Of a DNA stretch of 64,000 bases, positions 32,462-41,051 are shown one piece after another. Made by a program: the position numbers and the translations under genes. The stretch spans positions 79,871-143,870 of the forward strand of contig NZ_RBWV01000001.1 of the NCBI RefSeq assembly GCF_003634695.1, in the 5' to 3' direction. Each line of letters opens with the position of its first letter. The first letter of the stretch is position 1. The notes under the pieces were generated by a model. It did no database searches. It saw only the letters and a program-made list of their open reading frames with translations, and was not told where the DNA came from. The DNA comes from Motilibacter peucedani. Lineage in GTDB: Bacteria > Actinomycetota > Actinomycetes > Motilibacterales > Motilibacteraceae.

Positions 32462-33394
32462 TCAGGAGCCGTCGGCCCGGAGCACGTCCAGCGCGTGGGC
32501 GAGGTCCGGCGGCGGCGGCGACTCGAAGTGCACCCGCTCCCCGGTCGCGGGGTGGTCGAACGAGAGCCGGGCGGCGTGCAGCCACTGGCGGGTCAGCCCC
32601 AGCCGCGCGGCCAGCGTCGGGTCGGCGCCGTAGGTCAGGTCACCGACGCACGGGTGCTTCAGGGCGCTCATGTGGACCCGGATCTGGTGCGTCCGGCCGG
32701 TCTCGAGCTCGATGTCGAGCAGCGTCGCGGCGCGGAACGCCTCGATCGTCGAGTAGTGCGTGACGCTCTCGCGCCCCCCGGCGACCACGGCCCAGCGCCA
32801 GTCGTCCCGGGGGTGCCGGCCGATGGGCGCGTCGACCGTGCCGGTCGAGGGGTCGGGGTGGCCCTGCACGACCGCGGCGTAGCGCTTCTCGACCGTGCGG
32901 TGGCGGAACGCGTCCTTGAGCACGGTGTAGGCGTGCTCCGACTTGGCGACCACCATCAGCCCGGTGGTGCCGACGTCGAGCCGGTGGACGACGCCCTGCC
33001 GCTCGGCGGCACCGCTGGTCGAGATGCGGAAGCCGGCACCCGCGAGCCCGCCGATGACCGTGGGCCCGCTCCACCCCGGTGACGGGTGGGCCGCGACGCC
33101 CACCGGCTTGTCGACGACCACGACGTCGTCGTCGGACCACACGATGCCCATGCCCTCGACCGCGAGCGGCACGACCTCGAGCGGCGCCGGCGGCTCAGGC
33201 AGCTCCACGACGAGCGTCGCGCCCGCCGTCAGCCGCATCGACTTGAACGCCTCGGCGCCGTCGACCTGCACCGCACCCTCGGCCACCAGCTCGGCGGCCC
33301 GGGTGCGCGAGAGGCCGAACAGCCGCGCCAGGCCGGCGTCGAGCCGCTCGCCCTCGAGGCCCTCGGGCACCTCGAGCGAGCGCACGTCACTCAC
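32462..33394 (-). CDS. rluD: RluD-family 23S rRNA pseudouridine synthase
   Basis: 310 residues. N-terminal S4 domain ([33 protein letters not shown], 15-48), then the catalytic motif [19 protein letters not shown] (catalytic Asp near residue 139) and [27 protein letters not shown]. Likely modifies helix 69 or a nearby site. GTG at 33394 overlaps lspA by eight bases. Confidence 0.93.
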   Translation of the reverse strand: MSDVRSLEVPEGLEGERLDAGLARLFGLSRTRAAELVAEGAVQVDGAEAFKSMRLTAGATLVVELPEPPAPLEVVPLAVEGMGIVWSDDDVVVVDKPVGVAAHPSPGWSGPTVIGGLAGAGFRISTSGAAERQGVVHRLDVGTTGLMVVAKSEHAYTVLKDAFRHRTVEKRYAAVVQGHPDPSTGTVDAPIGRHPRDDWRWAVVAGGRESVTHYSTIEAFRAATLLDIELETGRTHQIRVHMSALKHPCVGDLTYGADPTLAARLGLTRQWLHAARLSFDHPATGERVHFESPPPPDLAHALDVLRADGS

Positions 33395-33926
33395 GCGGTG
33401 CGCCGTCCGGGTGGACGCCGCGGAAGGCCAGCAGCGCCATCAGCACCGCGGCGCAGGTGATGCCCATGTCGGCCACGTTGAAGACCGGCCAGTGCGGCAG
33501 CTCGAGGAAGTCGACGACCCGGCCCCGGAAGATGCCCGGCTCGCGGAAGACGCGGTCGGTCAGGTTGCCGATTGCACCGCCGACCAGCAGGCCGAGCGCC
33601 ACCGCCCACGGGGTGCTGCGCAGGGTGCGGGCCGTGCGCGCGATGACCACGACCACGACGACCGCGATGACGCTGAACAGCACGGTCGCACCGCCGGCGA
33701 TGCCGAACGCGGCGCCCGGGTTGTGGACGAGGTCCAGCTTGAGCAGGGAACCGACCAGGTGCGTGGGCGTCGGGCCGAGGTGCTCGTTCGCCAGGTGCTT
33801 GGTGACCTGGTCGACGACGTAGAGGGTGACCGCCACGCCGAGCAGGAGCCCGACGTGGGTGCGGTTGCCGGCCGTCGTCGCAGGGGCGTGCGCGGCGTCG
33901 GTCGACGGCTCCAGCGACTCGCTCAG
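33387..33926 (-). CDS. lspA: lipoprotein signal peptidase, probable CTG start
   Basis: Inner-membrane aspartyl protease that cleaves prolipoprotein signal peptides. 179 residues with four transmembrane segments. The catalytic aspartates lie in [23 protein letters not shown] and [29 protein letters not shown] and [13 protein letters not shown] are family signatures. No ATG, GTG or TTG is available upstream of the first membrane segment; CTG at 33926 is preceded by GAGGAG five bases upstream and overlaps the dksA-like stop (CTGA), so CTG is the best start. Confidence 0.88.
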   Translation of the reverse strand: MSESLEPSTDAAHAPATTAGNRTHVGLLLGVAVTLYVVDQVTKHLANEHLGPTPTHLVGSLLKLDLVHNPGAAFGIAGGATVLFSVIAVVVVVVIARTARTLRSTPWAVALGLLVGGAIGNLTDRVFREPGIFRGRVVDFLELPHWPVFNVADMGITCAAVLMALLAFRGVHPDGAPRE

Positions 33927-34360
33927 CGTCGCTCCTCGCGCTGCTTGCACGCGACGTCGAGGGTCGCGCGCGGGAAGGCCTGGAGGCGCGCCTTGCCGAT
34001 GGGCTCGCCGCAGCTCTCGCACAGGCCGTAGGTGCCGGCGTCGATGCGGGCGAGCGCCCGCTCGGTCTGCTCGAGCATGTCGCGGGAGTTGTTCGCCAGC
34101 GAGAGCTCGTGCTCGCGCTCGAAGGTCTTGGTGCCGGCGTCGGCCTGGTCGTCGCCGGCGCCCTCGCCGGAGTCGCGCAGCAGGTCGGCGATCTCGTGCT
34201 CGGTCTCGGTCAGCTCGCGGCGCAGGCGCGTGGCGTCGGCGTCGAGCTCGGCGCGCAGCGCGGCGACCTCGTCGGGGGTCCACGGGTCCTCGCCCGGGCG
34301 CACGGGCAGGGCGCTTGCGGACTCGGCAGCGGCAGCCTTGCTCACTCGGGCCTTCTTCAC
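33923..34360 (-). CDS. TraR/DksA-family zinc-finger protein with one cysteine replaced
   Basis: 145 residues. Acidic coiled-coil region 27-65 and 76-107 (FEREHELSLANNSRDMLEQTERALARIDAGTYGLCESCGEPIGKARLQAFP), then the zinc finger. The ligands are Cys114, Cys117 and Cys138, but the third canonical cysteine is Asp135 (ATLDVACKQ). It may still bind zinc or be redox-insensitive. It binds RNA polymerase in relatives. GTG at 34360; an in-frame GTG at 34345 is possible. Co-transcribed with lspA-rluD. Confidence 0.88.
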   Translation of the reverse strand: MKKARVSKAAAAESASALPVRPGEDPWTPDEVAALRAELDADATRLRRELTETEHEIADLLRDSGEGAGDDQADAGTKTFEREHELSLANNSRDMLEQTERALARIDAGTYGLCESCGEPIGKARLQAFPRATLDVACKQREERR

Positions 34361-34441
34361 GACGAGGGTCGACAACGGGTAGGGAGGAGGATACGCGGTG
34401 CCGGGCGCGGCCGTACCCGGCGGAGCCGCCGCGCCACCGAC

Positions 34442-34447
34442 TAGACT
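34442..34447 (+). promoter_or_regulatory. -10 hexamer of ileS
   Basis: TAGACT; transcription would begin near 34454, just before the T-box stem I. Confidence 0.5.
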
Positions 34448-34453
34448 CCCGAG

Positions 34454-34647
34454 CGGCGAACGAGCAGGCGCTGACGGGGCCATCACCCCCGAGCCGCCGG
34501 AAGAACGGCCCGCGCCAGCGGGCTCACTAGACCCGGCCGGACTCGCCGCGAGAGTGGGGCGGCTGCACGCCAGGGCCGGCCAAGGAGGGTGGTACCGCGG
34601 GGCGCGCGCGCCTCGTCCCTCCGTCGCACCGACCCAGTCGACGGAGG
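34454..34647 (+). ncRNA. T-box riboswitch (tRNA-Ile, translational type)
   Basis: GGGTGGTACCGCGG at 34588-34600 is the T-box bulge that pairs with the tRNA acceptor end. A short stem I lies before it, with GGGG-CCATCA-CCCC around 34477-34489 presenting the candidate specifier ATC (34482-34484, isoleucine). Downstream, CCTCCGTCG can pair with CGACGGAGG, burying GGAGG (34643-34647). This is the layout of actinobacterial class II T-boxes: uncharged tRNA-Ile frees the ribosome-binding site for ileS. Confidence 0.85.
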
Positions 34648-34656
34648 CACCAGGCA

Positions 34657-34671
34657 GTGAGCACTCGATGA
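34657..34671 (+). CDS. four-codon upstream reading frame (V-S-T-R) overlapping the ileS start
   Basis: GTG at 34657 is nine bases after the Shine-Dalgarno GGAGG; it reads GTG-AGC-ACT-CGA-TGA and its TGA overlaps the ileS ATG (34668). The Shine-Dalgarno is 20 bases from that ATG, too far for normal initiation, so termination-reinitiation is a plausible way to start ileS. Inference from spacing. Confidence 0.35.
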   Translation: MSTR

Positions 34672-37600
34672 GCACCTACTCCCCGCTCCCCCCGCAGGTC
34701 GACCTGCCGCGCCTGGAGCGCGAGGTCATCGACCTCTGGCGCGCCGAGGGCACGTTCGAGCAGAGCCTCGAGCGCAGCGCCGACGCCCGGCCGTGGGTCT
34801 TCTACGAGGGCCCGCCCACCGCCAACGGCATGCCGGGGACCCACCACGTCGAGGCGCGCGTGTTCAAGGACGCCTTCCCGCGCTACCGCACGATGAAGGG
34901 CTACCACGTCCCCCGCAAGGCCGGCTGGGACTGCCACGGCCTGCCCGTGGAGCTGGCGGTGGAGAAGGAGCTCGGCTTCACCCGCAAGCAGGACATCGAG
35001 GACTACGGCATCGCCGAGTTCAACGCGCGCTGCCGGGCGAGCGTCGAGCGGCACGTCGACGCCTTCGAGGAGATGACCGAGCGGATGGGCTACTGGGTCG
35101 ACACGACCCAGGCCTACCGCACGATGGACCCGGAGTACGTCGACTCGGTCTGGTGGGCGCTCAAGCAGATCTCCGACAAGGGCCTGCTCGTCGAGGACTA
35201 CCGCATCGCGCCCTACTGCCCGCGCGACGAGACGACGCTGTCGGACCACGAGCTGGGCCAGCCCGGCGGCTACGAGACGGTCGTCGACCCGTCGGTGTTC
35301 GTACGCTTCCCGCTGGTCTCCGGTCCGCTCGCCGGCTCCGCGTCGCTGCTGGTCTGGACGACCACGCCCTGGACCCTGGTGTCCAACACGGCGGTCGCGG
35401 TCAACCCGTCGGTGACCTACGTCGTGGCCTCCAACGGCTCGGAGCGGCTGGTCGTCGCCGAGCCGCTGCTCGAGGCGGTCCTCGGCGAGGGCTGGGTCGT
35501 CGAGGGCTCGTGGCCCGGGTCCGAGCTCGAGTTCTGGCGGTACTCCAGGCCCTTCGACCTGCTCGAGTGGCCCGAGGGCGCCGACGGCCACTTCGTCGTG
35601 CTCGGCTCCTACGTCACCACCGAGGACGGCACCGGGCTGGTGCACCAGGCGCCCGCGTTCGGCGCCGACGACCTCGCCGTCTGCAAGGCCTACGGCCTGC
35701 CGGTCGTCACGCCCATCCGCCGCAACGGCACCTTCGAGCCCTCGCTGCCGCTCGTCGGCGGCACGTTCTTCAAGACGGCCGACCTGGCCCTGGTGGCCGA
35801 CCTCGAGTCGCGCGGGCTGATGTTCCGGCACCTGCCCTACGAGCACAGCTACCCGCACTGCTGGCGCTGCCACACGGCCCTGCTCTACTACGCGCTGCCG
35901 TCCTGGTACATCCGCACGACCGAGCGCAAGCACGAGCTGCTGCGCGAGAACGAGCAGACCACCTGGTACCCCGACAACGTCAAGTGGGGCCGCTACGGCG
36001 ATTGGCTCAAGAACAACGTCGACTGGTCGCTGTCCCGCACTCGCTACTGGGGCACCCCCCTGCCGGTCTGGCGGTGCCCCGAGGGCCACACGACGGTCGT
36101 CGGCTCGCGGGCCGAGCTCGGCGAGCTGGCCGGGCGAGACCTCTCGTCGCTCGACCCCCACCGCCCCTACGTCGACGAGGTCACCTTCGCCTGCAGCTGC
36201 GGGCAGACGGCGACCCGCGTGCCCGAGGTCATCGACGGCTGGTTCGACTCGGGCGCCATGCCGTTCGCGCAGTGGGGCTACCCGCACCTGCCCGGGAGCG
36301 CCGAGAAGCTCGAGCAGCAGTACCCCGCCCAGTTCATCTGCGAGGCGCAGGACCAGACGCGCGGGTGGTTCTACACGCTGATGGTCGTGGGGACGCTGGT
36401 CTTCGACCGCAGCTCCTACGAGAACGTCCTGTGCCTGGGGCTGATCCTGGCCGAGGACGGCAAGAAGATGAGCAAGCACCTGGGCAACGTGCTGCAGCCG
36501 ATCCCGCTGATGGACGAGCACGGCGCCGACGCGCTGCGCTGGTTCATGTTCGCGTCGGGCTCCCCGTGGGCCGCGCGCCGGGTCGGGCACCACGCGCTGC
36601 AGGAGGTCGTCCGCAAGGTCCTGCTGACCTACTGGAACACCGCGTCCTTCCTCTCGCTCTACGGCCGCACGGCCGGCTACGAGCCCGGTGCCACGCCCGC
36701 TCCCCCGCTGGCCGAGCGCCCGCTGCTCGACCGGTGGGCGCTGTCGGAGGCGCACCGCGTGGCGCGCGACGTCGACGCGGCGATGGACGTCTTCGACTCG
36801 CAACGGGTGGGTGCGCTGCTCTCGAAGTTCATCGACGACCTCTCGAACTGGTACGTCCGCCGCTCGCGCCGGCGCTTCTGGGACGGCGACCCGGCCGCCC
36901 TGGCGACGCTGCACGAGTGCCTGTTCGTGTTCACCCTGCTGCTGGCGCCGGTGATGCCGTTCACGACCGAGCGGGTGTGGCGCGAGCTCTTCACGACCAC
37001 GTCAGACCAGTTGCCCTCCTCAGTGCACCTCGCCGCCTACCCCGAGGTCGACGGCTCGCTCGTCGACGACGTGCTGGCCGAGCAGATGGCGCTGGTGCGC
37101 CGGGTGGTCGACCTGGGCCGCTCGGCGCGCACGGAGCACAAGGTGCGTACGCGTCAGCCGCTCTCCGAGGTCGCCGTCCTCTCGCGCGAGTGGGCGGCGC
37201 TGCCCGAGGAGCTGCGCGCCGTCGCGCGCGAGGAGCTCAACGTCCAGCGCGAGGGCGCCCTCTCGGGCGACGAGGGGCTGGTGACCCGGACGGCCAAGCC
37301 GAACTTCCGCGCGCTGGGCAAGCGGTTCGGCAAGCGCACGCCGGTGGTCGCCGCGGCTGTGTCGGCGTCCGACCCCGCCGCGCTGCTGGCCTCCCACGAG
37401 GTCGTCGTCGAGGGCGAGACGCTGACGCTCGAGCCCGACGACTTCACCGTCACCGAGACGCCGAAGGAGGGCTGGGCGGTCGCGTCCGAGCCGGGGCTGA
37501 CCGTCGCGCTCGACCTGACGCTGACGCCCGAGCTGGTGCGGGCCGGGCTCGCCCGCGAGGTCGTGCGCCTGGTGCAGGACCTGCGCAAGGCCAGCGGGCT

Positions 37601-37793
37601 CGAGGTGAGCGACCGGATCTCGCTGTGGTGGCAGGCGTCCGGCGACCTGGCGGCGGCGCTCGAGGAGCACGCCGGGCTGGTTTCGGCGGAGGTGCTGGCC
37701 ACTGCGTACCAGTCGGGGCGGGGACCCGAGGGCGCGAGCACCGTCACCGACGAGGGCCTGGGCCTGACGCTGTGGATCTCCCGCACGGAGTAG
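34668..37793 (+). CDS. ileS: isoleucyl-tRNA synthetase
   Basis: Charges tRNA-Ile. 1041 residues, usual for the eukaryote-like/actinobacterial form. GPPTANGMPGTHH (48-60) is the HIGH-region motif, DGKKMSKHLGNV (about 598-609) the KMSKS loop. The editing domain shows LLVWTTTPWTLVSNTAVAVNP and GTGLVHQAPAFGADD, and a tRNA-binding C-terminus is present. ATG at 34668 was chosen; the Shine-Dalgarno lies 20 bases upstream (see the T-box). Confidence 0.97.
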   Translation: MSTYSPLPPQVDLPRLEREVIDLWRAEGTFEQSLERSADARPWVFYEGPPTANGMPGTHHVEARVFKDAFPRYRTMKGYHVPRKAGWDCHGLPVELAVEKELGFTRKQDIEDYGIAEFNARCRASVERHVDAFEEMTERMGYWVDTTQAYRTMDPEYVDSVWWALKQISDKGLLVEDYRIAPYCPRDETTLSDHELGQPGGYETVVDPSVFVRFPLVSGPLAGSASLLVWTTTPWTLVSNTAVAVNPSVTYVVASNGSERLVVAEPLLEAVLGEGWVVEGSWPGSELEFWRYSRPFDLLEWPEGADGHFVVLGSYVTTEDGTGLVHQAPAFGADDLAVCKAYGLPVVTPIRRNGTFEPSLPLVGGTFFKTADLALVADLESRGLMFRHLPYEHSYPHCWRCHTALLYYALPSWYIRTTERKHELLRENEQTTWYPDNVKWGRYGDWLKNNVDWSLSRTRYWGTPLPVWRCPEGHTTVVGSRAELGELAGRDLSSLDPHRPYVDEVTFACSCGQTATRVPEVIDGWFDSGAMPFAQWGYPHLPGSAEKLEQQYPAQFICEAQDQTRGWFYTLMVVGTLVFDRSSYENVLCLGLILAEDGKKMSKHLGNVLQPIPLMDEHGADALRWFMFASGSPWAARRVGHHALQEVVRKVLLTYWNTASFLSLYGRTAGYEPGATPAPPLAERPLLDRWALSEAHRVARDVDAAMDVFDSQRVGALLSKFIDDLSNWYVRRSRRRFWDGDPAALATLHECLFVFTLLLAPVMPFTTERVWRELFTTTSDQLPSSVHLAAYPEVDGSLVDDVLAEQMALVRRVVDLGRSARTEHKVRTRQPLSEVAVLSREWAALPEELRAVAREELNVQREGALSGDEGLVTRTAKPNFRALGKRFGKRTPVVAAAVSASDPAALLASHEVVVEGETLTLEPDDFTVTETPKEGWAVASEPGLTVALDLTLTPELVRAGLAREVVRLVQDLRKASGLEVSDRISLWWQASGDLAAALEEHAGLVSAEVLATAYQSGRGPEGASTVTDEGLGLTLWISRTE

Positions 37794-38506
37794 CCGGCGA
37801 GGCGCCGGAGGGGCTCGAGGTCCCTCCGGCGCTGCTGCGCGCACTGCCCGGGGAGACTCTCCACCCGGTGTGGCTGAACCAGCTGGGCGGCCGGACCTTC
37901 CGCGCCGGTGACCGGTTCGCCAAGTGGATGCCGGCCGAGCACGCCGCGGTCATCGAGCGAGAGGTGGCCCGGCTGCGCTGGGCGGGGCAGTGGCTGAGCG
38001 TCCCGCGCGTGCTCGCGTCGGGCTCCGACGGCGGCGGCGGTGCCTGGCTGGTGACGGCCGCACTGCCGGGCGAGAGCGCCGTCTCCGCGCGCTGGAAGGC
38101 CGAGCCCGCCCGTGCGGCGGCCGGCATCGGGCGCGGGCTGCGCCGGCTGCACGACGCCCTGCCGGTCGAGCAGTGCCCCTTCGAGTGGGGCGTGGCGCGG
38201 CGGCTGGCGCGCGCTGGGCGCCCGCCCGACGCGCTGGGACCTCCGCCACCTCCGGACCGGCTGGTGGTCTGCCACGGCGACCCCTGTGTACCCAACACGC
38301 TGCTGCTGCCGGACGGCAGCGTCGCCGGGCACGTCGACCTGGGCTCGCTCGGCGTCGCCGACCGGTGGGCCGACCTGGCGGTCGCGACCTGGAGCCTCGA
38401 GTGGAACTACGGCCCGGGGCTCGACGACGTGCTGCTCGACGCCTACGGCGTCGAGGCGGACCCCGTGCGTACGCAGTGGTACCGCGAGCTGTGGGCGGCG
38501 ACGTGA
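37772..38506 (+). CDS. aminoglycoside phosphotransferase (APH)-fold kinase
   Basis: 244 residues. VWLNQLGGRTFRAGDRFAKWMP (lysine of the ATP site near 50), VCHGDPCVPNTLLLPDGSVAGHVDLGSLGVADRWADLAVATWSLEWNYGPGLDDVLLDAYGV (about 166-228) contain the HGDxxxxN catalytic loop and the metal-binding D. Related to APH(3') enzymes, but its substrate is not proven; resistance is only one possibility. The GTG at 37772 overlaps ileS by 22 bases. Confidence 0.8.
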   Translation: MDLPHGVAGEAPEGLEVPPALLRALPGETLHPVWLNQLGGRTFRAGDRFAKWMPAEHAAVIEREVARLRWAGQWLSVPRVLASGSDGGGGAWLVTAALPGESAVSARWKAEPARAAAGIGRGLRRLHDALPVEQCPFEWGVARRLARAGRPPDALGPPPPPDRLVVCHGDPCVPNTLLLPDGSVAGHVDLGSLGVADRWADLAVATWSLEWNYGPGLDDVLLDAYGVEADPVRTQWYRELWAAT

Positions 38507-38532
38507 GCCTCGCCTCTGTCAGCGGCCGCCGC

Positions 38533-38538
38533 TAGCGT
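38533..38538 (+). promoter_or_regulatory. -10 hexamer for the isochorismatase-like gene
   Basis: TAGCGT, giving a leader of about 22 bases; GAGGAGG (38554-38560) is a strong ribosome-binding site six bases before the ATG. Confidence 0.5.
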
Positions 38539-38566
38539 GGTGCCGACCGCCATCGAGGAGGTACGC

Positions 38567-39133
38567 ATGACCACGTTGGAAGGCCGCCCGGCCACCGCGC
38601 TGCTCGTCGTCGACGTGCAGGAGGAGGTCGTCGCCGGTGCCTACGAGCGCGACGCCGTCGTCGCCAGGATCGCCGGCCTGGTCGACCGGGCCCGCTCCGA
38701 GCAGGTGCCCGTCGTGTGGGTCCAGCACCACGACGACGGGCTCGAGCTGGGCAGCGACGGCTGGGCGATCGTGCCCGAGCTCTCACCCGCGCCCGACGAG
38801 CCGCGCGTCGACAAGACCCACGGGGACGCCTTCGAGGGCACGCCGCTCGCCGACGTGCTCGCCGACCTCGACGTGGGCCGTCTGGTCGTGGCCGGCGCCG
38901 AGACCGACGCGTGCATCCGGTCGACGATCCACGGGGCGTTCACCCGGGGCTTCGACGTCACGCTCGTGACGGACTCCCACACAGCTGGCGACAAGTCCGC
39001 GTGGGGCGCTCCCCCGGTCGACCAGGTCATCGCCCACACCAACCTCTACTGGCAGTGGCAGAGCGCCCCCGGTCGCACCGCCGAGGCCGTGCCGGCTGCG
39101 GAGGTGCGGCTCGGCTCCGGGCCCGGCAGCTGA
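38567..39133 (+). CDS. isochorismatase-like cysteine hydrolase
   Basis: 188 residues. Catalytic triad visible: ALLVVDVQEE (Asp16), RVDKTHGDAFEG (Lys83) and VVAGAETDACIRSTIHGA (Cys116). The family includes nicotinamidases and other amide or ester hydrolases; substrate not evident. ATG at 38567. Confidence 0.88.
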   Translation: MTTLEGRPATALLVVDVQEEVVAGAYERDAVVARIAGLVDRARSEQVPVVWVQHHDDGLELGSDGWAIVPELSPAPDEPRVDKTHGDAFEGTPLADVLADLDVGRLVVAGAETDACIRSTIHGAFTRGFDVTLVTDSHTAGDKSAWGAPPVDQVIAHTNLYWQWQSAPGRTAEAVPAAEVRLGSGPGS

Positions 39134-39142
39134 CACGAGCGC

Positions 39143-39814
39143 TCAGCCGCGCGAGGCGTCGAGGCCCGCGCGCAGCGCCATCACGGCCAGCTGCGTGCGG
39201 TCGCGGGCGGCCAGCTTGACCAGGGCTCGGCCGACGTGGGTGCGGACCGTGGCCGGGCTGAGCCAGAGCGTCCGCGCGATCTCCTCGTTGCTCGCGCCGG
39301 TCGCCACCCACGAGAGCACCTCGCGCTCGCGCTCGGTCAGGCTCCCGAGCCCGGGAGGAGGCGCCGCGGCGGCCACCCCGGGCTCGGCGAGCCGGGCGAT
39401 GACCCGCCGGGTCACCGCGGGCGAGAGCAGCGACTCGCCGGCGGCGACCACGTGAACGGCGCGCAGCAGCTCGGCCGGGTCGGTGTCCTTGAGGACGAAG
39501 CCGCTGGCACCGGCGCGCAGGGCCTCGAACACGTACTCGTCGAGCCCGAACGTCGTCAGGACGACGACCCGCACCTGCGCCAGGGCGGGGTCATCGGTCA
39601 CCTGGCGCAGCACGGCGAGCCCGTCGAGCCCGGGCATCCGGATGTCGAGCAGCAGCACGTCGGGACGCAGCTCGCGGGACAGCGCGAGCGCCGCCACGCC
39701 GTCCTCGGCCTCGCCGACCAGCTCGGCGCCCGGGTCGTCGTCGAGCAGCACGCGCAGTCCCATCCGCACGAGCGGCTGGTCGTCGGCGACCACCACCCGC
39801 ACGGCCGCGCTCAC
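39143..39814 (-). CDS. NarL/LuxR-type response regulator
   Basis: 223 residues. Receiver domain with phospho-acceptor Asp57 in VLLLDIRMPGLDG, then VVVLTTFGLDEYVFEALRAGASGFVLKDT. LuxR helix-turn-helix LTEREREVLSWVATGASNEEIARTLWLSPATVRTHVGRALVKL at about 160-202. GTG start overlaps the kinase stop (GTGA). Divergent ABC exporter genes are its likely targets. Confidence 0.95.
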   Translation of the reverse strand: MSAAVRVVVADDQPLVRMGLRVLLDDDPGAELVGEAEDGVAALALSRELRPDVLLLDIRMPGLDGLAVLRQVTDDPALAQVRVVVLTTFGLDEYVFEALRAGASGFVLKDTDPAELLRAVHVVAAGESLLSPAVTRRVIARLAEPGVAAAAPPPGLGSLTEREREVLSWVATGASNEEIARTLWLSPATVRTHVGRALVKLAARDRTQLAVMALRAGLDASRG

Positions 39815-40917
39815 GGGACCCTCGCCGGCAGCGGCAGCCGGGCAGCGACGCGGAACCCGCCCGACGGACTCGGCCCTGCTGACAGCTCACCGCCGAGCGC
39901 CGCCGCCCGGGCGTGCATGCCGGGCAGGCCGAGCCCTTGTCCCTCGGCTGACGACGCGCCGCGGCCGTCGTCGGAGACCACCACGAGCAGCTCGCCGGCG
40001 TCCAGTCCGAGCGTGACCTCGGCACGGCCCGCCTGCGCGTGGCGCACGACGTTGGTCAGCGCCTCCTGCACGATCCGGTAGACCGCCTGGCCGACCGGTT
40101 CCGGCACCTCGCGCACGTCCGGCTCGACGCGCAGGGCCACCTCGAGCCCCCCGGCTCTGACCCCCTCGACCAGCCGCTCGACCTGCTCGACGCCCGGCAC
40201 CGGGGCGAGCGGCGGCCCGTCCGCGCCCTCGGGCAGCCCGAGCGCCTGGAGCGTGCCGCGCAGCCCGTCGAGCGAGGCCCGGCTCGTGTCGCGGATGGCC
40301 ACCAGCGAGCGCCGGACGTCCTCGGGCCGGCGGTCGAGCACGTGCAGCGCGACGCCGGCCTGCATGGCGATCACCGCCAGCCCGTGGCCCACCGAGTCGT
40401 GGATCTCCTGGGCGAGGCGCAGACGCTCCTCGTAGGCCGAGCGCCGCAGCTCCTCCTCGCGCTGGCGCCGGGTCACGTCGCGGCGCGCTCGCCAGGCCGT
40501 CGCCGCCGCCCAGGGCAGCACCATCCACAGCGCCCAGAGCGGGTTGCCGTCGACCCCGGGCAGCGAGACGAGGGTGGCGCCCACCAGCACCGACGCGGGC
40601 CAGGCGACCGCGGCTCGCGGCGGCAGGTGCAGGGCCGCCGACCCCACCGAGACCGCGAGCAGCACGAGCACCGGGCCGAAGGGCGCGCCGGAGGCGAGGT
40701 ACGCGGCGACCGCCGCACCGCAGACGGCGAGCGCCGGCCCGGGAGCGCGCCGCCGCAGGGCGAGCGACCCGGCGGCCAGGGCCACCAGCGCGTACCCGCC
40801 TCGTCCCGGGCCCGTCTCGTCCTGCAGGCGGGCGGCGTGCGGCGTGCCGAGCAGCGCCGCGGTCCCCGCCACGAGCGCGAGGGCGCCGTCGGCGACGGGC
40901 ACGGAGAGCCGGTGCAC
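39811..40917 (-). CDS. sensor histidine kinase (HisKA_3, NarL partner)
   Basis: 368 residues. Six hydrophobic segments in residues 10-140, then the phospho-acceptor EIHDSVGHGLAVIAMQAGVALHV (His173) and an ATPase domain with VYRIVQEALTNVVRHAQAGRAEV and VVSDDGRGASSAEGQGLGLPGMHARAAALGG. TAGGGT (40924-40929, minus) lies six bases before the GTG, indicating a leaderless transcript. Confidence 0.94.
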   Translation of the reverse strand: MHRLSVPVADGALALVAGTAALLGTPHAARLQDETGPGRGGYALVALAAGSLALRRRAPGPALAVCGAAVAAYLASGAPFGPVLVLLAVSVGSAALHLPPRAAVAWPASVLVGATLVSLPGVDGNPLWALWMVLPWAAATAWRARRDVTRRQREEELRRSAYEERLRLAQEIHDSVGHGLAVIAMQAGVALHVLDRRPEDVRRSLVAIRDTSRASLDGLRGTLQALGLPEGADGPPLAPVPGVEQVERLVEGVRAGGLEVALRVEPDVREVPEPVGQAVYRIVQEALTNVVRHAQAGRAEVTLGLDAGELLVVVSDDGRGASSAEGQGLGLPGMHARAAALGGELSAGPSPSGGFRVAARLPLPARVP

Positions 40918-40923
40918 GGCGCG

Positions 40924-40929
40924 ACCCTA
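40924..40929 (-). promoter_or_regulatory. -10 hexamer of the two-component operon
   Basis: TAGGGT on the minus strand, six bases before the GTG at 40917. Confidence 0.5.
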
Positions 40930-41051
40930 GGACGCCGCCGGGGGCGCTGTCGTCATCCTCCTGACGTACGCGGTGTCAGCGCCGCTGCGTACGCGCGGTC
41001 GCGCTGCCGCGCCGACGACGGCGCACGTCGGCGCGCGCGAGCGTGGTCGGC

